The notes under the pieces: model-generated
Told to the model about the DNA's origin: nothing
What the model saw: the letters and a program-made list of their open reading frames with translations, nothing else
Databases searched by the model: none
Position numbers and translations under genes: made by a program
Shown: positions 9,700 through 23,171 of the stretch, in pieces
Numbering within the stretch: position 1 is the first letter of the stretch
How the letters are laid out: each line of letters opens with the position of its first letter
DNA from: a virus
DNA: 64,000 bases
Virus record (IMG/VR): IMGVR_UViG_3300034104_004584
Span: 64,001-128,000 of that record
Reading direction: 5' to 3' (one strand)

Positions 9700-12600
9700 A
9701 TGGCAGTACAACCCACAACACAGCAAACTTATGCAGAGTCAGATTTAGCTCCAATTAGTGAGCTTATTGACACGTCTCAAAAAAGGGGATACTGGAGCAA
9801 GGTAGCTGGAAACATATCTAGTGCTGTTAACTTTTTAGGCGACGCTACAGAGTTTCTAATTGGTACGCCAGTTGGCCGGAGCAGAGCTTCAGTGGGGATA
9901 TGACAGAAGTGGAAGTGGCATAGATAGGTCATCTTCAAAGCTTCTTTATTATAATAAAACAGCAGTAAATGGTGATGAAAATCTAGCTGAATCTATTTTA
10001 GAAAAAGTAAAAAACTCAGGCCTCATTGAACTTGCCGAGATGGCTGGAGGAATTCAGCAATTTGCAAGAGCACGTTTTGCTTCCGAAGAAGATTTAAGAT
10101 CATCAGCTGCTGAAAAAGACGAAAAAGGAAACTTTAAATACCTTAAAGCAGATAGAGATATTTTTTGGCAAGACAAATTAATAGAAGTAAAAAACTTTTT
10201 TGTACAAGACCCACTTGCTTTAGCAACAATATACAAATTCTTTCCTGGTCTTTTTAACCTATTCACTACAGCTTTAGCAGCAACTGCGGACTATGGCTAC
10301 TCAGAAGAAGATGCATTAAATAACCAGCAGCAAATTATTACAGAATTGTTTAGATCTTTTGGTACAGACAAAGATGGTAAGGCAGTCTTTAAGCCAGCAT
10401 GGGCTATAGATAACTTTACTACTGGAATGAAAATTGAAAGTGCAATTAAAAAGATTGGATGGCCAACTGGCGCACCACCGGCTCCGCCAGATATATTCCA
10501 CTTAAGAATAGGTGCAGCAAACTTTTATGTACCACCTTTGTCTATATCTGTTAATACTGGATATAAGACAGGAAGCTTAACAGGTGGAGCAATTAGACAA
10601 AAGTCTTCTCCTAAATTTAATTCAGGATATAAAGAAACAACAATTTCTTTAAAACTATTCTTTCCTAACTACGAAGAAATTTGGGGAATATCAGCAGCAG
10701 ATGCTGCGAAGATGAACTTAAGATCAAATATCAACATAGACTTCTTGGATGACAAAAATCAGCAAAGAATAGATAAGTTTCTCTCGTCACTAAGAGGATT
10801 GATCGCAGCTTTTAAGTATGCACCTATTCTTCCAATTAAGAATCATTATATTAATCAGGTATTTGGTTTATCTGGAGTTGTTCTTTCTTCTATGTCAGTA
10901 TCAACAGTTCCTGGTTTTCCATTTACTGTTTCTGTTGATTTGGAATTAAAAGCCTTTAATCATAAACCATTTCTTCCAATGATAAAAGACTTTAATCAAG
11001 CAGTTGATTGGTCTAAGTTTAGATTTTATATGGGCAGAGCAGCAATGGCCATATCTGAAACAGCAGGAGAAGAATTCTTACTGACTGCTCCAGAAATGGA
11101 AGCCTTGCCAGACCCAAGCTCCAGCAGAGTTGTCAGTCCAACTTATGTACAAGATCCAAACGTAACAAATGTTGATGTGACGTTAAGTGATTTGACAATT
11201 AGCACAAACGTTTCTAAAGATTGGACAAATGGAAATAATATAGTTTTTTATATTCCAAGTCAAGTTCAATCAAAGATTTTCTCTCCAGACACTTCTTCGT
11301 TTAGACAAAATGAAGAAACTAATTTGACAGATCTTTCTAGAGGTTTCTGGGAAACTTGGTTAGGAAGAATGGGTATTGATATAACCGAAGCAGCTCTTTA
11401 TAGAAAGTTAGATACAGTAGTTACTCTAGAAAGAGATAATACTTTTACCGAAACAGATAAAAAACAAGTTGGTCAGATTGTAACAACAATTTTAGCTGGA
11501 ATCAATAGTTCTAATATAGGAGATAAACTCTACGCAGCTTTGGCTCAAAAGTATATTTCGGAAAACAGTGTACCTACTTCACCTGTTTTTGATGACATAA
11601 AAAATAACCCAGCTGTAGTTGACTACATAAGAAATCCTAAGTCTCCAAATAACCTTGAATTCCCAGGTGGAGCAAACGAAAAAATCAAAGACGCTAAATG
11701 GGAAATTTATAATCTATCCAGAAATCCAAAGGGATATCTGAATGCAAAGATACTTGAACAAACAAGGGCTGAGGGCAAAAAAGCTAAACCAAAAATAACT
11801 GATGAAACTTCAAAAGAATTTCTAACCCTAAAAGGCAAAGTAGAAAGAAGATATGCAGACGCTTTTAACGTAACCCTTTATGAAAGAATATTTAGTGACG
11901 AAGGAATACGAGATATTTTTGAAGCTGAAGCAGCAAAAAAGGGCGGATCTTTCACAATAAAAGAATGGGAAGTTCCAATGACTAGAGTAGCATTGGATCC
12001 AAAATCTGTTATTGTAAATTCTGTAGCAGTAACAATGTCTAACAATATGGCTAAGCTGCAATTGCAAATGCAAGATGAGCCAACGTATCAATACATAGGA
12101 TCAAACGACTCCTATGTAGCAATATCGATGACTGTATTTGGTGAAAAAGAATTAGGCAAAATAACAAAAATGTTAGAATTCTTAAGTGGTTTGGCTCGCC
12201 TAGAACAAGCAGCAGGCGTTATTGGTTTTATGGGAATAAAGAATGTTCTTTCATCTCTTTGTGGAATCAAGTATGTTCTTCCGATGAATTATAATGTGGA
12301 CACAATACCTGGATTTCCACACGTGTACAACGTACAGATGACCTTTGTTGACTTTGATATCTTTCAGCAAAAGAGAGAAAGTATTAGCTCAGAAAGTCAA
12401 AGAGCATTAATAAATGAATTTGGAACTAAGAGAAATCCATTCCTTAGATTAAAACAAAACTGGTCAATGATCAACGCCTACCCTGATATGCCATTGGCGA
12501 TTAAAGATCCAGAGACAAATAAACATGTTGGATCTTTGGATCCTGATTTTTATTTTAGATCATTTGAAATGTTTGACCAAGATGTAGTCAACAGCCTTAT

Positions 12601-15600
12601 TGAGCCAGACCAATATAAGTTAGATGCAGTGACAAAAGAAAATACTGCAGAATTGGCTAGAAATGTGACTACAGGAAAAGAAGAATATATTTCTATTGTT
12701 AATCAAGTAAAAGAAATACTTCTTAGTTCAAACGGAGATCTGGAAGAAGTCAAAGATTATTTATTAAAAGACAGAGGACTTAATGCTCATACAGCAATGA
12801 ATCTGTTTAGAATTTCTATATTTGATACTAATAACGAAAGTTTAGTAGAGCAACAAGGACTTGGAAGTCGCGAATATATAGCAAACAAGTATCCAACTCT
12901 GTGGAAGGATATGGTTGAAAACTTTAGGGATGACAACGAAATTCTTTATGACTTTGATGAAATCAAGTTTGCAACAAAATATGGAGACATAAAGATTAGC
13001 GAACTTCTTGGTGGAGCAGGAAAGCAAGTTGAATCTTTTAATAGACTAGTTCAAGCTAGCGTTCAAGAATCTACAACAAAAGAACTGCCGTCTTTTGACC
13101 CAGACGACGCAGAGCATTTTGGAATACTGCACTACATACCAGCAGCAGATTCTGGTAGTGTTGGAAAAATTCCAGCTATCTATCAAACACCAGACGGTGG
13201 ATATATTTTTGGTTATTCAAATAATGAAGACGGAAGATTCTATATAGCAGAAGACAATCTAAGAAGAGATGGTAGAACAGGTAAATTATTAGGCAATAAA
13301 ACAACTAGCATAACTGACACTTCTGCTAGCGATAAAGACCCTCAGTCAAGTCACTCTGGCGTAAGTGGAGCAAAGTCCTTAGATCAGTATCAGAACTGTT
13401 ATGCAACTGCAGAAACTGACAAGATGCAATCAGTTGCTACTGCAGGAAAAGAACAGAACGTCGCAAAGCATTGGGAAAAGATGATGATGGACTCTCAATA
13501 TAGAGATATATCAGGAAGAATGCTTAGAGCTTTCCCAACGTACATGCTTTGGTTGATAGATGACTCCAACTTTTTTGCTGGAGTTAAATTGTTTGATAAC
13601 TTCTATGGACTACAGTCTGTTATAGATTTTTCTGTGTCTCAGTCAGAAGACATTCTTGGTGACACATTAGTATTAAGATTGTCTAATACTTATTCAAAAT
13701 TAAGCAAGCCACTATCAACAGTTTCTTCAATTGTAAGCAGTGGTCAGTCTTACAATGTTGAAACAAGAACAGACTTAACAACAGGAACAGCTGAAATAAT
13801 AGACAAGCTTATTGCTAGAGATTTAAATCTTAAATCCCATATGAACTCATCTTATGTTACTGAAATTAATAACATGAGACTTAAGCCTGGTATAAGAATT
13901 CACTTAAGAGCTGGCTATGGATCTAATCCAAATTCTCTTGAAACAGTATTTAATGGGATTATAACTGAAGTTGAACATGGAGAGATTGTTACATTAATAG
14001 CTCAATCAGATGCAGTTGAGTTGTCTCCTATTATTAACTCTGTTAACAAAAAAGGTGACAGTGGAAAAATTGACGGAGGAGCAGACACAGGACTTTGGAT
14101 GTCTGAACCAAGAGACTTGATGATCAGACTTTTGTCAATGGGGTCTTCAAGAACAAGAGAAGCTTTTGCTCATGCAACTAGAGGAGCAGTTTTTTCTGAA
14201 AATAAATTTGGAATTAGACACTTTGGTAGCATACTTTATGAGCCATTAACAGAAGCAGAACAATTAAAGTCTACTCAATACAGACAAAGCGTAACTAATG
14301 CATTTAACGCAGTAGGAAACAATCCAGTAACTGGAACAATGGGTCTAGCCTGGAATAGCGCAATGAATATTGCAACAGGCAGCTTGCCAAATGGAATCAA
14401 TAAACTCACTCCTGGAAGCATGATCCCAGACAGTATAGCTGGAGGAATGCAAAGCGCAGGAGGAAGCGTTAGAACCCCTGTCCTAGGTGCTATGCAAACT
14501 ATGTGGGCTAACTTTAGCACACAAAGAGACTTAGAATTATTTAAAAGAAATATTTATCCAGGAAACGGAATAGGTGTTGCTCAGTTCCTTGGTGGAGATA
14601 TAGATGATGGTTGGTCCTCTTTAGCTACTCTGGATGAAACAAAACTACAAGAAGAAAAATTTGGATACTTAGACAGAATGTCTGGTTCTAACTGGAATAA
14701 TCTTATTCAACAATCTGATGAAGGAAACACAGACGCATCAGCTGCGCTGGAAGCAAGACAAAATAACTTTGCCTCAGTTGCAGCAATGGAAAACTATCGA
14801 GCACCAACTGGAGGACTAGCTTCTCTTCTTAATGGTGGAGTTCTTGGTGGAGCAAATGTGGGAGCAGCTCTTGGAGGAGGATTACTAAAAGTCTTAGGAA
14901 GCAGAGGGGGCAAGAGCATTTTCTCTGCTATGGGCTTAACTAACGAAACTGATGACGACATGTATGATGAAGTATCATTTAGAGCTCAGACATACATGAG
15001 ATCAATTTGGGATATGTTCCAACTGTGTGCAAGACTTCTTCCTAACTACATCGTAGCTGTTAGACCATTTGAAGATAGGTCAACTATTTTTTATGGAAAA
15101 CCACACTGGCTATACACATCTGGTGTCGTTCCAATATCAACTGGATTCCCTTCTGAAGAGCAAGCTCAAAAAGATGGAGTTAATACTCCAAATTATTTAA
15201 AAGAAAATTCTGAATTAAATGATATTCTTAAATCAATTAATTCAGAAACCAATCCTCTTGGAGAAGCTGCTGCAGCACTTCAACTTAAGGAGTCTTCTTT
15301 CTCAGAAAACTTTGCGACATTTATGAATTCAATGTCAGAATTTAGTGGAATATTTAAAGCTGGTGGAGATGGCACTGGTCTCCAAGGCAAGATAGTAGAC
15401 TTTAACGATGAAGAAAGATTAAGTTATTATGACTCCGCCGGAATTGTTTCAAAGATACCAAAACTTAAAGGCAGAGTACAAGTTGGATTCCATTTACCTT
15501 TTGGATCTTCTGGTATATACAGTCAAATACAAAATGATCACCAACAAATAACTCAACTTCCATTTAGATATAGGTATCCATTTTTTACAAATAGAGTTAG

Positions 15601-18600
15601 TGGAACTCTTGCCTCCCTAGACTTTGATAAAATTATTAATATAGAAGCAGAAGATGGTTCGTTTGATCCTTCGGTAGTAAGAAATATTGTTGATATAGGT
15701 TTAGTTGAAAGATCTATTTTAACTCCAGAAGGAGAAGGTGGATCTAACGACACCGCTCTAATTACAAAAAAATCAGATGGAACAAAGAGTCTTGATTTTA
15801 CATTTTCATTTGCTGCAAAGATAGCATCAACTGGCATAGAAGCTTTTATGACTAATACAGCTGCATTTGATCCATCTGGACTTAATACAAAAAATATTAA
15901 CGGAAAAACTGCAAGCCTAACAGTGATGATGCCGTTGCCTGTTGTGTCTACATCAGCGGGAGACATTAAAATTACAGAGGGCGGAGTTGTTCTTAAAGAT
16001 GAATACACTGGATATTATGAGCTTGACGCAGCATATAAGGATTCATACATTAAGGGTGACGAAAAACAAAGACTAGATTTTACCGAATGGGGAATGCCAA
16101 AAGACGCCTTGCATGAACAGTTCTATATTGCAATGAAATGGCCATATAGAGCTGGTAATCCAGGTAGTGTTAAAAGAGAAGCATTTAAAAAGAACTATCA
16201 ATTCAAAGACAATGATCTATATGGAAGTCCAGAAGATTACAAGAAGAGAAGAGTTTTAGTTTATAACGAAAAAACAAAACAAGCGGTAGTTTGTGCGCCA
16301 GCATATTTCTTGTGGGGCAAAACAGATTCTGACGACGGTTCTGGAATAGATGCAATAGTTTCACCAGACGCTGCTTTCTTCTTGGGTCTATTGGTTAATC
16401 CAGATAATGGAAGGGTGGTCTACCCAGGTGAGAATCTTCCTACATACTTAAAAAATGAAAATGGCAATGAATACTTTACTGAGGATAAGCAATACGAAAC
16501 ATTAGGTGGAGTAGAAATGAACCTTCAAGAGTGTAGGTTTACATTTGTGCCAGACGCAACCCCATTAGGAGTCGTAACTAGTTTTGCAAATCCAGCTAGA
16601 CAATTTGCATCCACAGACAGTAGAGCTGCATATAGTTCAGAAATGCTTATAGGTTTTGGAAATTTCAAAAAGATTGGCGATACTCCATCATCAGATTTTC
16701 TTCCGGCAGTCAAAGGTCAGTATATTTATGGAACAAACACGGGGACTCAGCACACAAACGTAAGACAAGCAGAACAAAGTTTTGCTGGTTTAAGATTAAA
16801 GCATAATTACACTATTGCAGATACTTTGTCTTTAAAAACGTCAAGGGAAATGAGAATCTTATCAGCTGGTGGAGGAAATTACACAGAACAAAGCAAGCCA
16901 GCATACTTTAGGTTGGTCTCCGATGCTAACTATGACGCATTAAAACACGATACTTTAGTAGATAAAAGAAAAGAAGATAAAGACTCAAAGCAATGGAATT
17001 ATTTTGCTAACGTATATGATCCGACTGATCCAACCTCCATTCAGAGTAGAGGTTTTTATGATGAAAAGTTTGATTCAGATATAAAAGTTATTGCAGGAAA
17101 TGGTAGAACAATATCAGAAGCTCAAGAAATTTGGGACCAATTTAGATGGGGATATCACACATATAGTTCTGTTAAAGACATCTGGCAACAAATATACAAT
17201 ATGGATCCAGATGATGAAAAAGAATCATCAGATCCACTCTTTGCCGTTATCAGGGGTGAAAGCGATTCCTTAATAAAAGACTTTGCAATTGGAAGTTCTA
17301 AAGAGTTTTCAACCATACTTGGAGCAGACTGGTTTCAGGGAAGTGGAAATCAAGACACAAGACAAAACGCTGTTGACATTGCAATAAAAGAATATATTAA
17401 CTCAGGATTTACTGGTTATGATGAAAATCAAAAAGTTACATTTGATAAAGACAGAGGACTAACCGATGCTTTTAATGGTTTAATTTACAAAAAAGTTGTT
17501 GGAATTAAAAATTTAGTAAGACAATACACTAAATTGTATCTTTATTACGATACTAACGTAGATCCAAATACGCCAGCAAGAACATCTGTAGGAGATGCCT
17601 TTGGCGACCAAACGAATTTTAGAGATGTTACTGAAGATCAAGTAAATGAATACCTATCTAAAATAAAAACTCCTAAGCAATTGTTCTTATTGATGGTTGG
17701 AATTTTTAGGCAAAAGATGTGGTCAGATCCATACGCAAGAGCTTGGTTGGTCCTAAGACCAGACAAGAAGAGAGCTGGCGAAACGGCAGCTAAGTGGGGA
17801 ATGGTAGCAGGAACGGGTACGGCACTTGTCGCAGGAACTGCAGGAATACTCTTTGGTGGTCCGGACTCAGATGACAAGTGGAGCTTTAGACCAGTAGATA
17901 AAATTTGGCAAGCCTATATAGACTTTGAAGCAGAGTATGCCACAAATGAAGGAGCCTTTAAAAAACTCTTGCAAAAAAATGCAAAAGAAGGAAACAGTGC
18001 GTCAAACTTTATTACTGGAATGAAAGAAGATATTACCTCTTTCTGGGATAGAAACATTGGTCCAATATTTAATGCATTCCAATCTGCATTAGGCGGATTA
18101 CTTAATATGTTCCAAATGTCAATGCAACAATTAGGTCATGGGTTATCTCAATTAGAAAACTTTACACAGCAAGCAAACATTTTAAATAAGGCATACAATG
18201 ACTCCATCTATTACTCGATGGGCAGACCAGGAACTCTTCTTAGAGCTGTAGACAATCCATTTACAAGAGAGTATGGAGAGCCAGTAGTAGAAGTTAGAGA
18301 ACCATTCCAGAGAATGCACTACCTAAGTTCTTTCTCTCATATTCTTTCTAATGGAATTAAAGAAAACATTAGCGGTGTTGCCACTCAAGTAACAGCAGTT
18401 TCTGATGGCAAGTACCCAGTTACTGTTGCACTAGACAAAGCCGCTCCACCAGAAAGACAAGTTGAGAAAACTGTTGAAACAGGATTGTTCTTTGACAACC
18501 TAAAGGGTGGTGGAGTTACCGGAATATTGCATCCAATCATGCACCCTATGGAGACGTTTAGAGGAATAGCAAAATCAGTTGCAGGTGAACCAGACGAATT

Positions 18601-20545
18601 GACAGCAAAACGTGTTGCACTATCACACTTAAAAGAATCTCTAAAAGACATATATGGCGGAGAACTATTGATAATGGGCAATACTGACATTAGACCATTC
18701 GACTTAGTTTATCTTGCGGACGTCTACGAAAGAATGTATGGAATTTTTGAAGTTGAACAGGTGGTTCATCACTTTACTCCACAAATGGGATTTGTTACTT
18801 CAATTACGCCAAACGCTTTTGTATCAGTCAATGACCCAGCAAGATGGTTTGCATCGTCTTGGATAGCTTCTAGATTTAGCGTACAAGATTTAAGAAATAG
18901 TTCTAGATTAATGATGACAGCAGCTTCCAATAATTCAATCATGACAACATCTGGAGATGTTTCCATAGAGAATCTTTCTCAAGCACTTAAGACTCAGTTA
19001 ACTGGTGGAATTCAATTTACTCACGGACATTCAGCTTTAATTAAAGACATAGTTGCTAATCAAACTGCTGAGGCAATTCCAGACGCTAAGGCTAAGATGG
19101 AAGCGTTGATCAAAAACAATACTGGCAAACAAGAGGGCGCACTGGGAGCAGCTTTATTTAGCGCAATAGGAATGCCAATATTGACAGCAGCTGCTACTGT
19201 AACAGTTGGTGTGGCAACTGCGGGTAACCCAATAGCGATTGGTGCAACAATGGGAGCCATGAGTTTGGCTAGTGATGGCATTTGGAATGGATGGAAAAAG
19301 ATTAGAGACAATGTTTTAGATCAGCATGGATGCTACATCCAATATCTTAATAAGAACGGTCAAGCAATGGATGCGGGACTGTCGTTTAACCAAGGAATGG
19401 TTGTTGGAAGGTATCACTCTAAGAAATTACTTCCTGGTTTACTTGGAACTAGAAGTAACGTTAGAACAGCTGAAGGTCACATGTACGTTAGATCTGATGA
19501 TATTATGAAAAATTTAGGCTGGAAAGAAAAAGATATCGCCAATGTTGTGAGATACATAAGCTTGGAAAATGCTATTGTGCATGCACAAATATTAAAGCAC
19601 TCGGGAATAGGTCCTGAAAAGACTTCTTTAAACGAATCATTTAAAGCTATTGTTAAAGTAATCCATGTACAAGACGGTGACACGTTTGTGGTTCAGGATG
19701 TTTTGTCCGGATTCGGCAATACAGCAACAACATACAAAGTTAGATTTGATGGAATTAACACTTCAGAGTTAAATAAACTTGGCATGGGTGAGGCAAGAGA
19801 CGGAACACGCACGGCAATAATAAATGAAAATTCTCCAGCCGGAAAAGCCATGAAGTATACACAAGAAGCTGTAAAGGGAAAAATAATTGTATTAAGAATT
19901 AATCCAAAAAATGCTTCCGAGATTATAACCGTTGATGGAGCATATGAGCCTGGTAGCGAGCAAAACAAACCCGAAAACTACACTGTAGCCTTTAAGGGTA
20001 AATCATATGATGCAAATAGCGAAGATAGATATATGGCTACAATCTTTGCAAATCTAGGTAAACTAGAATATGAAACAGCATACAACTCTATAAAAGATAT
20101 ATTTATAAAAGAAATAAATTCTACTTTTACTAATGATTTTGTAGAAACAACAAAGCAAAATTTTAAAAAGAAGATCTATAAAGATTCTCCAATATTTATA
20201 TATTTTGAAACTCTCTATAATGCAATGAATGTTTTAACAGATCTTAAAGAACATTTAGTTATTCTTGGACAAAATGATCCAATGAATAATTTAACGGAAA
20301 GAGAAGTTAAACATTTTAATATTCTTGTAAATATAAATATTTTAAATTCATTATACGAAAAAGCTTCTGAGTGGCCAGTAGTCTCATGGGATGAATACTA
20401 TAGCGATGGAAGTCCAGTAACATTAAACTGGGAACTTGTAACAGTTGGACTGGCAAAGATCTATATGGATGGACTAATGTATAATCAAAAATCAGTTTTA
20501 ACAGGAGCAGATGAAGCACCGAGGCTTGAAAGGGTAGGTCAGTAG
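9700..20545 (+). CDS. Giant 3614 aa tail hub protein with C-terminal SNase-like domain, +1 frameshift at CGG
   Basis: ATG 9700 follows TTTAGGTAAAAT. After 59 codons an in-frame CGG (9877) marks a move into the +1 frame (PVG-GAELQWGYDRS), which then runs 3555 codons; the zero frame stops at 9901. Two related beta modules lie at about residues 266-425 and 766-895, each ending with a (V/I)PGFP motif. A gp27/phage-D-like hub region follows at about 1390-1445 (GIRIHLRAGYGSNPNS). Another hub-like module is at about 2980-3045 (LIMGNTDIRPFDLVYLADVY). Gly/Ala-rich hydrophobic segments occur near 17780-17860 and 19140-19260 nt. At about 3312-3590 is a staphylococcal-nuclease-like domain with Asp3325, Asp3327, Arg3348, Glu3356 and Arg3443, interrupted by about 110 residues before GLAKIYMDG. 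Next to lysin and baseplate genes, it is the tail-tip hub. Many phages encode such modules as separate proteins. Confidence 0.75.
9874..9880 (+). other. Putative +1 recoding site C (GGC CGG A)
   Basis: CGG 9877 is in frame with ATG 9700 and is the only CGG codon of the 59-codon leader. Skipping C9877 gives GGA GCA GAG CTT and enters the 3555-codon frame. The zero frame ends at TGA 9901-9903. The hub frame contains a possible in-frame ATG at 9860 but it has no ribosome-binding site. Confidence 0.6.
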
Positions 20546-20551
20546 AATACT

Positions 20552-22792
20552 ATGTCTTCAGATATAAATTTTAGTACCGATGATTTAAATGATTCTAAAT
20601 CCGCAGCAATGAAAATGACGGATTCATTTTATCCAAATGGAAAAGTTGTATATACAAACACAACACAGTCAAGAGAAGATACAAGCAATAGAACTTTAAC
20701 TTCTGCGGATCCAGTTAAAATTTTGCAGGGTGATGGAATTTATAGAAATCCCGCATTTTCTATAAATGGATACATACAAAATGTTCAATCATCGATGCAC
20801 GGAGTACTGCATATGGCTGGAGACATAGACGACGACATGAAGATAACGGATCCAAATGATCCATCTAAGACTTTAACAGGAGCAGATGCTAGGCAAGAAA
20901 TTGCAAAGCAGTCACTACTAAGTACGGGATATGCACCTGGTGGTTTTGAATCAACAGTTCAAGCAATGACATCTTCTGTAGGAACAGCAGGTGGAGGATC
21001 AGGAGGATCTGATACTACTACTGGTACGGTTGTAGATTCTAACGGAAACCCTATTCCACACAGTGCAAAAGGGTACGCTACCTATACAGACGCAGAAGTA
21101 TTCAATGGTGGATCAAGAGCAATTGCTTTGGCAAGTGAATTGTCAGAACAAGAAAAAGCTGTTTATGTAACAAAATTAGCAGAACTGCACAAAAAGGCAA
21201 ACTTTGCAGGGTCTAGAATATCTTCTTTTAAACTTAATTTTAATGAATCAAAATATAAAGAGAAAGTTAATGGAAATCTTGTAGAAAAAGTTCAAGATCT
21301 AACAAAGCTTGGATTCAATATTAATAGTTTTGGAGGCTTTAAATCAACTGGTGAGTCATACGGTTTAATAGATATAGACAATACATTAATTGGAAGTGGA
21401 ATTCAAGATTGTTATGTGTCAGCGGCACTCATTGAATTTTTATTGCAAATTACAAACAAAATATTTATTAAAGGCGGGCAAGGAACTCATCGTGGAATAG
21501 TAGGTCCAAATTTTTCTGCTCTCACAAAAGACAACAACAGTGTTACTGATCATGCTTTTGGTAGGGGATTTGATATAGAAATATTAGGTAACACAAAAGA
21601 AACAGCAATAACTCTTATGAAAGCAGGAGGCGCATCTGCATCAAGGAAAGATTATGCAGACGCTCTTCATATATTTATGACCCACGTCTCTACAATGCCA
21701 GGCTATTTGCAACCAGATTTAATAATAGTAAGTGTTGACCTATCAACTGATCTTGGCCTTAATGAGAAAGGATTAGAGTCTGCTGATACTGCGTTAAGAA
21801 AAAGATATCCAGGACTAGCAAAACATGTAAACGTTGGATCAGATGGATCACATAGAAATCATATACATGTTAGCTTTGGTCCAATTAGAGCAGGTTCTTT
21901 TATCACTCCAGAAATATCAGCTGCAATTAATGGAACAACCTTTGCTGGAACAACAACTGTTGCAGCAGGAGTAACTGACAAATTAAAAAAAGAATACATA
22001 ACAGGCGATGCAGCACTAACATGGCCAGATATATATACACTATTAAATGTATATGGATATTTTGGGCCAGAGGTTTCTGCGCTATTTACTGCCATTTCAG
22101 AGAGAGAGTCTAGAGGAAATCCTTGGTCAACAAATAATGATGGCTTTTTTGGGTTATGGCAATTGGGAACAGATCCAAAAGAAGGTGGTACAACAAATGT
22201 AAAGCTACTTTTACCCTCTGAAGAGGTTACTAGTTTTTGGAAATTAGGCTGCAATGTCTGGAAAGAAAGAGGTTTAACTGTAGAAACTGTCGATGCCTAC
22301 ATTAATCCAATTAGAAAAGCAGATGCAAACGCCGGAAGATCATATTTTGATAAAAGATATTCAATACCTTTAAATCAAATCCAATGCCTAAGAGCAAAAT
22401 TTGGTTACAAGAGTAATAATCCAAAACCTATAACAAAAATAGGAACAAGAAAAAGTAATAACATATTACATCCTTGGGGTGAAGGATTCTTATATTTTGG
22501 ATGGCTTTCTGGTGTAAAGTATGGTATAGCAAAAGATGTCTATATGCAAATGACTCAAAAAACTGAACAAGATTTTATAACCTGGTTGACAACAAATACG
22601 CCCAAAGATTCAAGAACTTTAAATCCAGATCCAAAAACTGGCAAAACAATATTGCAATCATGGATAGAAGGAAAAAATTATCCAATATTATATAAAAGAG
22701 GGGGCTTATGGGGCAAGAGTGATGAAAGGCCAAACGGATGGCCAGAAATATATGTCGACAACACCTACCCAGTAAACCCAACACCTAACTAA
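20552..22792 (+). CDS. Tail lysin: M15-like peptidase plus lytic-transglycosylase-like domain
   Basis: 746 residues. A central domain has SVTDHAFGRGFDIE (His334, Asp341) and HRNHIHVSF (His434, His437, His439), the arrangement of LAS/M15-type D,D- or L,D-peptidases seen in phage endolysins and tail lysins. Behind it is ISERESRGNP with Glu517 and DGFFGLWQ, the catalytic Glu and Gly-Leu-Trp-Gln pattern of SLT/lysozyme-like glycosidases. Two wall-cutting activities on one chain, encoded directly after the hub gene, indicate a tail-tip enzyme for local peptidoglycan opening during DNA entry rather than a host-lysis endolysin. The N-terminal ~200 residues are Ser/Thr/Gly-rich and probably anchor it to the hub. 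ATG 20552 lies 7 nt after the hub stop; no signal peptide is visible. Confidence 0.75.
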   Translation: MSSDINFSTDDLNDSKSAAMKMTDSFYPNGKVVYTNTTQSREDTSNRTLTSADPVKILQGDGIYRNPAFSINGYIQNVQSSMHGVLHMAGDIDDDMKITDPNDPSKTLTGADARQEIAKQSLLSTGYAPGGFESTVQAMTSSVGTAGGGSGGSDTTTGTVVDSNGNPIPHSAKGYATYTDAEVFNGGSRAIALASELSEQEKAVYVTKLAELHKKANFAGSRISSFKLNFNESKYKEKVNGNLVEKVQDLTKLGFNINSFGGFKSTGESYGLIDIDNTLIGSGIQDCYVSAALIEFLLQITNKIFIKGGQGTHRGIVGPNFSALTKDNNSVTDHAFGRGFDIEILGNTKETAITLMKAGGASASRKDYADALHIFMTHVSTMPGYLQPDLIIVSVDLSTDLGLNEKGLESADTALRKRYPGLAKHVNVGSDGSHRNHIHVSFGPIRAGSFITPEISAAINGTTFAGTTTVAAGVTDKLKKEYITGDAALTWPDIYTLLNVYGYFGPEVSALFTAISERESRGNPWSTNNDGFFGLWQLGTDPKEGGTTNVKLLLPSEEVTSFWKLGCNVWKERGLTVETVDAYINPIRKADANAGRSYFDKRYSIPLNQIQCLRAKFGYKSNNPKPITKIGTRKSNNILHPWGEGFLYFGWLSGVKYGIAKDVYMQMTQKTEQDFITWLTTNTPKDSRTLNPDPKTGKTILQSWIEGKNYPILYKRGGLWGKSDERPNGWPEIYVDNTYPVNPTPN

Positions 22793-22803
22793 GGAGTACT
22801 TTA

Positions 22804-23169
22804 ATGCCAATGAATTATCCAAAGTTTGATCAAAAAATTAATGATCAAATAAACGCACATAAATTTCAACAGTCTAAAAACAGACCTGCAACTATCATGA
22901 GCTATGATCAAAGAACAAACATGGCAACTATTTTAATTGATGAAAAGTATTCTAATACAATTGGGGACATGGTCGCCAACGTTCCTTGTCCATTCTACTA
23001 TGGGGTCCAAACTGTCGCCCCTGCCCCAGGCACTAGATGTTTTGTAGCATTTAGAGACAATTCAGAAAAAGAACCTTACATCATAAATTATTTTAATGAT
23101 GAAAATTCTGGTTTTAAAAATGTAGTACAAAATTCAGTTAATACTGGAATTCCAAAGTTTATGGTTTAA
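22804..23169 (+). CDS. Small OB-fold-like baseplate hub protein
   Basis: 121 residues starting at ATG 22804 behind AAGGAGTACTTTA. The middle (ATIMSYDQRTNMATILI, then APAPGTRCFVAFRD...EPYIINYF) reads as the five-stranded OB fold of gp5/gpV-like or phage_base_V-like spike and hub proteins, where APxxGtxVlVaF is typical. It lies between the lysin gene and further baseplate genes. The assignment is fold-level by motif; the spike helix of gp5 is absent. Confidence 0.5.
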   Translation: MPMNYPKFDQKINDQINAHKFQQSKNRPATIMSYDQRTNMATILIDEKYSNTIGDMVANVPCPFYYGVQTVAPAPGTRCFVAFRDNSEKEPYIINYFNDENSGFKNVVQNSVNTGIPKFMV

Positions 23170-23171
23170 TT

